From NCBI GenBank assembly GCA_027943335.1, contig BSBK01008841.1:62001-126000 (forward strand): a stretch of DNA of 64,000 nucleotides. Reading direction: 5' to 3'. Both the position numbers and the translations under genes were made by a program. Under the pieces are notes generated by a model. It was not told the origin of the DNA and did no database searches. It saw only the letters and a list, made by a program, of their open reading frames with translations. The stretch is from Chamaecyparis obtusa (taxonomy: Eukaryota; Streptophyta; Pinopsida; Cupressales; Cupressaceae). Below are positions 1 through 9,534 of the stretch, in pieces (within the stretch, counting starts at the first letter, position 1; every line of letters begins with the position of its first letter).

Positions 1-999
1 TAATGTATACTAATAGCAATGTCACAATATACTTATGTGTTATTATTAATATATAATAATTTAAGCATCTAATTAACACATATCCTACCATACAAGCATT
101 TGAGAATGCATTTTGATAGCCCCTGCATTTATGATTTAATGCAACTCATATGATGACACCAAAAAACACTAAACTACTAGAATTGAAAGGTGTTAAATTT
201 GATGGATTCTGCATGTGCTTAGGACTGTTAGGGAGAAAGAAAGGAGTAGATTAGTGTTTATATATATCCATTTGGGAAACAAAGTCTTTAGATTTAGATG
301 AAATTATTTTCATCAATTTATCACAAAAGACCGATGCTCAATTTATCACATTTTCATCCATGATAGACATTAAATAAAATGACAATTTGTTAATTACCAA
401 TGAAAAGAGCCAACCAAAAAGGGTTGGTTCCCTACTAAAAAATAAGACAATTTAAAACATTTTTTTAAGGCTAAATTAATATTTTGTCTTAAATAATTAG
501 CTTATTATTTTAAGTATCTTAAATTAAAAATTAAAATTATTTTGATTGTCTTAAATTAAAAATTAAGAAAAAACATGCATTTTCAAATGGCAGCAAAGAG
601 AGAAAAATGGGGGAAATGAAATTTTGGAATGTAGAGCTGTTAATAGACATTTTTGCATGAGAATGGTGGCGGATATGCTGATGGAAATAGATTCAAGAAC
701 TTTTTCTCAACACCACGTATTTGTTTTTAATTGTAGAATTCATTACTTCTTTGATTTGTATCTTGTTGACATTTTAGTAACTATGATGCACCCACACAAG
801 AAGCCTCCATTAATCACCAAATATAATTTTTTCTATGTTAGTGGCAGACTTTATGTGTTATCGATAGGCTACCTGCTATTTTTCTATTAAATCTTATCTC
901 CTTATCATTTTCTCTGCGATGTTGAAGGTTTTTGCATTTTCTAATTATTTATTGTTGGGTAACATTTTACATTGCAACACTAGGGTTGTTGTTGGACCC
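1..999. other. AT-rich intergenic DNA, nothing recognised
   Basis: Both strands were read by eye. There are only short ORFs without recognisable motifs, several poly-A/T runs and no terminal repeats. No gene or element can be supported. Confidence 0.5.
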
Positions 1000-2820
1000 T
1001 AACAACTTTGCAGCAAACCTTAGCAATTCTTCATCATAAAGAGGGTGGACTTCAGTAGGTTTGTGGAATTTTGTCATACTTAGCCAAATTTCATGACCTT
1101 TGTAGGCTAGCGAACTTTGAGCCTGACTATGGAGATTCATTGCAAAACCCTTTATTTTCTACTATCAAGGCGGACTTCAGTAGGTTTTGAGGAATTTCGT
1201 CATACTTAAAAAATTTTGCAATGTTCTCTTTGATTTTCCTTTTCCAAATTGATTCTTTTTCTTGATTTTAGAATTTCATTTGCCAAATTCTACCTTGCTT
1301 TCTTTTGGAATTCTTCATGTCAATTCAATAGATTTTGATTGAAGTTTCATGCTAGGGTGAAGTTCACATTGATTCAAGGAATTATGTTTCAATAAATCTT
1401 TGATGACTAAGGCAGGTTTCATGATGGTTCATGGATTTTCTTGATACTTAGCACATTTTCTTCAAACCATAGCGAATTTCCATCATACCCTCGGCAATCT
1501 TCACCATGACATGAGGATTTTCAACATACTTAGACAAATTTCTTTAGATTTTTTCTAAATTTCTTGTCCATGGCAGATTTCATTTGATTTGCTTATAACT
1601 CTTCTAATACTTAGCAATTTCACCATCTTCAAGGCTAGGTGGACTTTATGTTGTTTCATGGATTTTCATTTGGATTTCAATCAAAATTTCCATCAGAATT
1701 CCCAAGTCTCAAAACTTTCTCTCTCTACTTGTGGGCGGACTCCGACCTAATTTATGGAATTCCTTTGCTTGACTAAATTTTCCATGGCTTCTTTTGTTGG
1801 CTTTTACTCGCGAAGTTCTATGCCTTAGAATATTTTCAAGTTCTCCTTGCTAGGGTGGACTTGATATTGATTTATGGAATTTTCAATGCCTTTGAATTAT
1901 TTTGCAATGCTCCAAACCCTATTTTTCAATGCTCCAAACCCTAGGTCTTCACTTGTGAAACCACTGACACTTAGCCAAATTTCATTCTCCAAACCCTAGA
2001 CAACTCTTTTTTGATGCCTTTGCAATTTCCTTGTGTCTCCTCAGGGCTTGAGTAGAATTCAGTAGTATTTAAGGAGTTTCAATGTCTTAAATAAATTTTA
2101 GTTCATCCTGACAAATTCCATATCCATGGTAGTTTTCCTCAAATTGATTTCACCTTTGATTCATAAAACCCTCTCAAGTTGACTGTCATCCTCTTTCCTC
2201 TAAAATTTCCAAGCCAGCTTCCATTTGTTTTCTTCACTTATTTCTTCCTCGTGGATGGACTCGGTGAGGAATTTTTTTAACACTTAGTTGATTTCCACCT
2301 TACTTTCTAGTTTGGGTGGAGTTCACACTGTTTCATGGACTATTGGATTTGTGATTTTAGAATTCATTATGCCAGGCCATGCCTTTTCCTTTATCAATTC
2401 TATTACCATAATGTATTCCATATTGGTTTTCTTATAGATTTTCAAACACTTAGGAAACTCACCATATTCAACGTTGACTTGGCACTGGTTTGCAAACTAA
2501 ATTCCTACTCATCTTGGATCGGTACTCATGTTAACTAAAGCATTTTTAAAACATTTAGGCAAAGATCACAAGAGGCCAAAGCCATGTGAGCTTTATTGTG
2601 TTTCAAAAATTTCATGCCTTAAACAAATTTCAGATCTCTTAAGCTGGGTGGACTTGTCCTTGACCAATGGACTTTCCCTTTGTTTTCCATCAGAATTTTC
2701 ATCAAAATTTCCTTTATAATTTCCATCAAAATTTCCACTTCATAAGCCAAACTTAAGGTTGATTTGTGGATTCTTTGATGCCTTAGACAAATCTCACAAC
2801 TCCATCTTAGCAAGGTGGAC
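1000..2820. repeat. Degenerate tandem satellite (GGTGGACTT / CTTAGNNAAATTTC motifs)
   Basis: Two short motifs recur in alternation. One is close to GGGTGGACTT (near 1042, 1167 as GGCGGACTT, 1668, 1733, 1854, 2251, 2313, 2645 and 2812), often followed about 10-20 bases later by TTTATGGAATTT or TTTCATGGATTTT. The other is close to CATACTTAGCCAAATTTC (near 1076, 1201, 1452, 1529, 1610, 1968, 2281, 2627). The spacing varies from about 70 to 400 bases, so this is an old array with many indels. No coding function is visible. The short ORFs inside are chance. Confidence 0.5.
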
Positions 2821-4964
2821 TATTGTACAAAGTCATATATACAAGTAATTGTGTAATATCAAAGATAAATTAGATTTCATTATGTAAGAATTATGAAGCA
2901 TAATCAAACCTGATGAAGTAAGGCTACTGCATGAAATTGTACAAGAGCAGCACAGGACTGAATTGCTTCTTGTACCTCATTACTCCAACACTTGACAATA
3001 TCTGGAGTGGTCTACAAATGCATTGGCAACAAATTAAGGAGAAAGGTAACTAACATATGAAGTAATCAAATTTGTTGCTGGTGCAGGACTGTAACTATAC
3101 CTGAAGTAAATGAATTCCACTGATAAGAGTAGCACTGGCAACAACAGGATTTCTATCAACGGTGGATTATTTTAGATATCTCTCAATTTGACCCAACAAA
3201 GTACCATCAGTGATTCTACACAAAACTCGTATTGCATTGGCCCTATACATATCTATTTTTCTATTCATATCTTTCATTAATGAGCTTGTAACAATAATGA
3301 CCTGTAAAACATGTCATGAATTTAAGAAATTCATAGTGTTAAAAAATCAGATGATCCAAAGATGTAAAAGATGAGTAATTAACAACCTATCACCTCATTG
3401 GCAAAAGGGGAAAGCTCCTTGATGATCAAATAAACCATTCTTCTCAAACCAGTATCCTTAGACTGGAAAAGCTTGGTGACAGGAAAGAAAACCTTTGTAT
3501 CTTCAACCTAACAAAAACAACAAACAACCTTTAAGTCTCAAGAAATATCTAAAAGCTTCAAAATCCATAATATCCAGAGATTCCAGACCATGTAGATGCA
3601 AACAAATACTCAAATAATGATAAACATAGAAACCTTTGTAAAGGTCTCTCCCTGGTTGATCAAATACAAAAGTTTGGTGATGACCTGATTAACATTCCAA
3701 CAAAAAAATTGGACACCCAGTGATAAAACCAGTACTTACTATTATACACTAAATTTGCACCTCTGATCTCAAGCTCTCTTGGTCTTGATAATCCAGTATA
3801 ACAACGGAATCATCTCAAGGCTGTGGGACCTTCGCTAACCGAGATGAGACCTCTAGGTTCTAGGCTGGTTCCTCTTGGATAGTCACCTTAGTTTGCTTCT
3901 TAGACAGGAAAGTAAATCTTTTGAGGGAAAGGGATAGAAGGAATACATGGAAAGGGAAATAGAAGCAAACTACCTACTAGGTGATGCACTGAAATTAGGG
4001 TTTGGATCTCAGTATAGAGGGATGAAACCAGTGAAAGACCTAGGTCTAGGAGATCACAACTTACTAAATAGGCTTGCATAAGTGTTTCATGGAAGGGTCT
4101 ACAAACAAAAGAGGGTGTTCAAGGAAAGAGAAAGATTCTTTCACAACAACAAGACTCTTAGGATTAGACATCAATCCATGACCTGCAAATGTAAACATTC
4201 ACTCCTATAGCTCGGTGTAGGATTGAAACAAGATTGTTAGGGGCTGAAATACACCCTCAAAACATCTAAATCAGATCAAACCAATAACATAGACAGTTAT
4301 AGAAAGTAAGAGGAATCAAGAAACCTAAGATATCATTGAAAACATGCATACACTTTGATCCAATAAGAGATAATCCACACAGGAAAGCATAGGGACATAA
4401 AAAATGTCACAAAATGCTTTGAAATATCTGAACAATCAATGAAAATTACAACTGTAGAAAGCCAAAGGGCAAGAAAATTGCCACAAATTGCTCTCTGAGA
4501 AAGAAAACCTTCCTTTTTACAATTGCTGGATTCTGAGCCCTAAAGGCTCCAAAAAACAATATATACATCCCCTGCACGTAGGCAGGAATCAAACTTTTAG
4601 GGCTACATAGATATGCATAAAATAATCCAACCCTAAAATAGTCACTTCTGATCATAAATGAATCTCTAAAAATATCCATGCCAATCCAATCTAATATGAT
4701 CCATGTATCCATCTCTATAATGAGTCTACAAAAAAAATTAGACTGCCATGATCCATCTACCTCCTTGCAACTGAAATCTGTCATTACTGTTCAAATCCAA
4801 TCTCATATCCTCGAAAGGATCCCAAAATGCCAGTCTAAATCTCTGCAAAATCTCTTTCAACTGCCACTGCCTCTAAAAATCATAAATCTCCAGCTACCCA
4901 CACTTGCAACATCTCCAGAAGAAAGCCCCGCGAAAATTGGTTGCACTGCATTTGAAAAAGTCAA

Positions 4965-5525
4965 CGGTTGCATGATTGCATGAGCCCGAAAGGCTTCATG
5001 TGATCATGCGACAAGCCTTTGAGATCTCACCCTGCTGCCACATAGACACCCGGGCCCTCAAGAACCTTCGCCACCTCAGTCCAAATGGATACATCACTGT
5101 CCATGGACCCACCGCCGGAGTCAAAGTCCCTGCTGACCGCTAGAGGCTTGTCGCATGGTCGCATGCGGTTAGGAAGCCACATGCGATCATGTGACAAGCA
5201 TGAAACCGCACCACTGAAATCGTTGTGAACTGCCTTAACTGTGATCGCTGACGGTTTGTCGCATGGTCGCATGGGCTTGGAAGAGCCCATGCGATCATGC
5301 GACCAACCGTAAGATGTTAACCACTGACCGCTAGCGGCTTGTTGTTTTCTTGACTGCTGACTGGCCCCGCAGTGACATTAAAAACTGGGACCCACCTGGT
5401 TGCGATAGCGCACTTAAGAAATATGCCACATCACTCAAAAAATGTAGGCCCCCTGAGATTCTAATCCGACCGTTGTCGCATGATCTCATGGGCTCGAAAG
5501 ATTCCATGAGATTATGCGACAGCCG
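4965..5525. repeat. Array of four related imperfect hairpins (GTCGCATGRTCGCATG type)
   Basis: Four inverted repeats share the arm GTCGCATGRTCNCATG and its complement: 4965-5017, 5146-5199, 5252-5309 and 5470-5525. Arms are about 22-26 bases and loops about 5-7 bases. The third is the best: CGGTTTGTCGCATGGTCGCA at the left against CGACCAACCG at the right end. The flanks also repeat: GGGACCCACCTGG at about 5386 recurs as GGGACCCGCCTGG at about 5566, and CTGACCGCTAG occurs twice. So the hairpins belong to larger, diverged tandem units. Each arm pair differs by only a few bases. Confidence 0.8.
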
Positions 5526-5591
5526 TCGAATCTCCACTGCACTTTCATGGCTGTGAGGAACTGGGACCCGCCTGGTCGGAGTTGCGCACTT

Positions 5592-5790
5592 GAAGGTCGA
5601 AAACACAGAGGGTTTTCAAACTAGAGGTAGAAAACACAAAGAATTTTTGGACCGAAAGTCAAAAACATCCTGAGCCTTCAAAGAGAAGGTCAAAAACACA
5701 CTGGGTTTTCGGGCCAAAAGGTAGAAAACACACTGGACTTTTGACACTAAAAGGAAGAAAACACAGAGGGTTTTGACACTTGAGCATTTC
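5592..5790. repeat. Minisatellite, about six copies of a ~32-bp unit
   Basis: The unit is close to AAGGTAGAAAACACACNGGG followed by TTTTCNRRCC. Copies begin near 5592, 5623, 5656, 5687, 5719 and 5750. They differ by substitutions and small indels. Minus-strand ORFs of 76-77 codons here only reflect the repeat (recurrent CVF-L-F peptides) and are not treated as genes. Confidence 0.7.
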
Positions 5791-6017
5791 TTGGAACAAA
5801 AAGGATGCAGCCAAAAAGGGAATGATAGGGAAATTTTGGGCAACACTTACATTTAGCAAAAATAATGCAAAAATTTCACACAAATTTTTCATAATCTAGG
5901 AACTGCTCCAGGTGCAAACCTGTGCACAGTGTCTGGCATCTAGTTAAGAATCATTGAAAACATGAGCTTCCTGTAGGACAACTCCCTTTTCAATGCCAAG
6001 AAAGGGAGAGTAATCAA

Positions 6018-7160
6018 CTGCAAATGGAAAGAAAAATCTGATCAAATTTTTTTATAGAAGATCACCTGTTGCCAACACAACATAAGTTTTAACTCTAAGT
6101 TTTCATCACATTATTCAGTCTTTGAGTCCATGCTTTTGTGACATTCATAACACACCAAAAAATGAATTAAGTTTGAACCTCTATCTGTTGCCAAAAAGGA
6201 TGGAACTTGGAAATGTAATAGCACCTTTAAAATCTTATTGATTATTATTAGAATTAAATGTCTAAAATGTAATACTTTTATATTTGACATTATATTAGAT
6301 TTTTTAAAGTTATTAGTTAATTCTTCTTGTGATTATTTGATATATGTTGGGACTGTATATCTGTTAAATAATATGAATTAGATAGTTTTTGATTGTGATT
6401 AATGCTGATAACTAACTTGATTGACTTTGCAGGGTTTTGCAAGGTATCATGTGTGGGGGTGCAATCATGGTTCAGTGGCGACATGGGCAAAAATGTAATG
6501 ATATCTAGTATATCCCCCAGTTGATCCAGTTTTATTTCCAATTTTGATAACTATATTTTTTGATCCAATTTTGATAACTCCAATTTTTTGTTTCCCAGAG
6601 TATAATTTGAGTGTGTAGTGATGTATTTTCTCAATTTTATTCCATGTTAGTGCAGATTAGGTATAGATCAAACAGTCCTATTGTTCTTCAGGGAATATCT
6701 TGTACTTCTTTTCTCACACATAGGTGTTCATGATGCCTATCTTTATTCTTCATTCATCACTGCAGGGTGTGCGATATCTTGATTGTTAGGGTCTAGTGCC
6801 CCATGTTAGTGCTAGACAATAGTTCACAGCTCAATGGACAATATCTGTATGTATTATTTATTACTGATATACACTATATTGTGTATGCTCCCATAATTTT
6901 TTATATGATTTGAGTTGAGAAATATATCGTTAGAATGAGTCAACATGAATCCGATATTTGAATGTCTTTTGTGTCATCGCTCTTACAATTGTATCGGTAT
7001 AATGTTATTTGTGTTTCATATGTTAACTTTGTATTCACATATGTTGTTTTTGCTAGAATGCATTTCAATTGATAAAAAATATACGATTAAGTTTTCACAT
7101 TTATTGTGTGTTCTCTATTTTATTCATTCATCATATAAGTGATTCTTTGCTTATGTTATG
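6018..7160. other. Gene-empty AT-rich DNA
   Basis: No exon of COPG or other protein could be recognised between the 5'-most visible COPG exon and the acetyl-CoA-synthetase-like exon. The missing COPG start exon could lie here in unrecognisable form. Confidence 0.4.
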
Positions 7161-7256
7161 TGCACTGGGCATCGTATTGGAACAAAAGAGGTAGAGTCCT
7201 CTGCTATCTCAAATCCACTTTGTGTTGAAGTAGCTGTGGTTGGTGTAGAGAATGAG
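7161..7256 (+). pseudogene. Acetyl-CoA synthetase-like exon relic
   Basis: The frame from 7161 reads GHRIGTKEVESSAISNP followed by CVEVAVVGVENE, then a GT at 7257. In acetyl-CoA synthetases (acyl-adenylate-forming family) the conserved C-terminal hinge region reads SGHRIGTAEVESALVSHP...AEAAVVG. The family assignment is from memory of that motif. The expected exon upstream (TGRVDDVINV) and the next one (GQGIYAFVTL) were not found nearby, so this is either a lone exon relic or one exon of a gene with long introns. It has no stop itself. Confidence 0.6.
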
Positions 7257-8141
7257 GTACACCCTATAATTGTATTAAAGAAGTATTTGTACTATTCATG
7301 CTCAAAATGTGTCCCTTTTATAGACATTGATAAGTGATATGGCTAAGCTCTTTTATTGTCAATTATGATGTTCTTAAGTGGACTGTCCTTCATATCTTGT
7401 AAAACTCATGTTTGTTTTAATAAAATCACACAATATAAGCCTCTGAATTATTTTTTACCATTGTACAAATAATTGCACTGGTGTAGGTCAAGTTATGTGT
7501 TTTAGCAATACAACACTTTCTTTTCACAAAACCTTACTCTTTTGACTTGAGGAAATAATTACTGATCTATCCACTTGTAGAGGTGACTGGTTGGGTTGCA
7601 AAGCTACTATGTGTTTGATTTGTGAAACTCAGATATGCAATGTGCTTGTTGTTAATGAGGGTTTCTTGCCTGCAATACTGGTTTTCCCCTCTTATAGTGG
7701 TATGGGCATTCAATTAGCTATAGACCAGCAATCCAGAACGGTCTGAGATCAGCTTCCATCAGTCTTCATCCTAGTTCTCCTGAGGTGTGGAACCCTCAGA
7801 TGGTGCTGAATTTTCCTGCAGCAACACTCTTTTTTGAATTTTAATTTCTGCAGCAAAAATGAGATTTACATAATGTAGTATGTGGGAAGATGGATGCAGA
7901 TTCTTGATAGTTTGCTACTTTCTAGAGGCTGTTGAAAAGATAATATGGAATTAGTTGAAAATTGTTTGTGATAGAGGAGTATGGCTATTTGGAAACTTAA
8001 ATCTTGTGGAAATTGGGTAGAGTGAGTTTGAGTTGCCTGCCTATATAGATTTTCCTTTGATTGTTGGTAATTAAATATGTAATCAGACACTAGACAGGTA
8101 GGCATGTTGATGTAGCATGTATCTTGGTAGTATAAACTCAT
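7257..8141. other. Gene-empty DNA
   Basis: AT-rich sequence with no recognised exon, repeat or terminal signal. Confidence 0.4.
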
Positions 8142-8366
8142 TGACCCATGTTTCATGAGTAGTGGTTCATAAGAACCCATCTCTCATGAGAATGAATGGT
8201 CCACTTAGCACTATTTTCATCTAGGTGATGCTCACAGAGGTGAAGCATTGGGACTTCCTTGGAGGTCACCTCTGTGAGCATCAACTAGATGCAATGAGTG
8301 CTAAAAGGACCACTCATTCTCACGAGAGATGGGTTCTTGTGAACTATTGGTCATGAAACATGGGTT
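8142..8366. repeat. Long foldback with ~100-bp arms and a 24-base loop
   Basis: The left arm 8142-8242 (starting GACCCATGTTTCATGA, ending GATGCTCACAGAGGTG) is complementary to 8267-8366 (starting CACCTCTGTGAGCATC, ending TCATGAAACATGGGT). The innermost 16 bases match perfectly and the rest has scattered mismatches and one small indel. The loop is 8243-8266. It could be a MITE or a small-RNA precursor; no target duplication was found. Confidence 0.8.
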
Positions 8367-9376
8367 GTTGTATGTGGTCAACACTTTAGTGGGGTCAGAA
8401 GTTGGGAAATGATAGCATGTGGAGCATGGTGGATGGGAAGAATAGTTCCTGACCATTAATAGGTCTTGAAGGAACCATTGGGAGGATGTGATAAGTTATA
8501 TCTCACAAACCACTATCCTACCCCTTGGACATTTCACTCTATCTTGTTCTCCTAATCCAACCCTTGACTCTTAAGTTCCCAATCTTCACATGATGACTTT
8601 GCCCATACTCTTCTATCCTCAACCTATTAACAACTTTGGTTCTTGTTGACCAAACATGACACTCACAGTCCCACTATCCCACAATGATAGTCATGACACC
8701 TTTATGCAACCAGTCAGCAACCTGTCCATACTTTGGACCATAGCCTTCCTCCAAACACTAGCCTATCCTCTTGACTCTCAAATGTTCCAGTCACAACCCT
8801 CATAGCAACTTCCAACACAAGTTATATGGACAAGCCCTTAATCTACTGGCACTGTCTCTGTATTACTGTCTTGGAGATAGTTGCGGTCCCCTTTCCTGGA
8901 TCAAAACACATGCACAACCTTGCATGGATCCTTGCAATCTCATGGGACAGTTAGTATACATCTCCTCCACCATCCTGCCCAAATGTGAGGTTTATTGTAC
9001 GTTAAATGTGAGGTTTATTCTCATTAAGTGGCTAAGAAAACCTTGTTGGACCAATTGATTAGTTTGACAAAGGATAATGGTGACAATTTTCTATAGTACA
9101 ATAAATATTGCTCTGCTTTTCTGAGTTGTTTCATCCTTGATTTGTACATTTAATAGTATTTGTGCTTCCTATCCTATCTGAATTGCCTGTTGCATTCAGT
9201 GGGTTTGTTGGCTGGGTGGAGAATTTGTATTTGAATAACTTTAGATTTAGAATAATTGGGAACAGAGTGGTGATAATGCCATCTGTGTCTGCTTGCATTT
9301 TATGAGTTTGGAAATATGCAGGATCCACAAAATTGAGGGCAAGCTCAATCCCAGTTGTCATCTAAGCAATTTTATC
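8367..9376. other. Gene-empty DNA
   Basis: Short ORFs at 8771-9058 (+) and 9131-9361 (-) carry no recognisable motif and are regarded as chance. Confidence 0.4.
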
Positions 9377-9534
9377 CTAGTAGAACCTACTCAATGCCTT
9401 AATAAAGTGACTTAGAATAGGTTCACATTCCTTCCACTTGGAGTCATGGGTGCTTCTAGTAGAACCTACTCAATGCCTTAATATAGAGACTTAGAGTAGG
9501 TTCACATTCCTTCCACTTGGAGTCATGGGTGCTC
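9377..9534. repeat. Tandem duplication, 2 x 79 bp
   Basis: 9377-9455 and 9456-9534 both begin CTAGTAGAACCTACTCAATG and both end GGAGTCATGGGTGCT plus one or two bases. Only a few bases differ, so the duplication is recent compared with most repeats here. Confidence 0.9.

Larger units (their letters stand above)
3685..5919 (-). other. Intron of the COPG relic, filled with repeats
   Basis: This 2.2-kb interval separates the 98-bp and 51-bp COPG exons. It contains the hairpin array at 4965-5525 and the minisatellite at 5592-5790, and is locally richer in G+C (about 4920-5590) than the rest of the window. Short ORFs here on both strands mirror the hairpins and have no recognisable domain. Confidence 0.6.
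2910..6017 (-). pseudogene. COPG: Coatomer subunit gamma (gamma-COP) gene relic, five exons
   Basis: Gamma-COP is a subunit of the COPI coat for Golgi-to-ER vesicles. Five exons in gene order lie at 6017-5920 (DYSPFLGIEKGVVLQE...), 3684-3634 (VITKLLYLINQGETFTK), 3507-3394 (VFFPVTKLFQSKD...LRRMVYLIIKELSP), 3301-3101 ([12 protein letters not shown]...NAIRVLCRI...SGIHLLQ) and 3011-2910 (TTPDIVKCWSNEVQEAIQ...LLHQ). All have AG acceptors and GT donors, and lengths of 98 (two bases plus 32 codons), 51, 114, 201 and 102 keep the frame. The family match is from knowledge of the conserved N-terminal HEAT-like region. Two stops break it: TAA after NDS in the 98-bp exon and TAA after ERYLK in the 201-bp exon, both where the family has Gln. 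The exon with the start Met and everything after LLHQ were not found. Because introns are kept, this is a duplicated or decayed gene, not a retrocopy. Confidence 0.85.

Noticed and set aside
5027..5606. Cysteine-containing ORFs on the minus strand (RPCDKPS, MRSCDN)
   Set aside because: The repeated peptides come from the hairpin units and do not form a domain.
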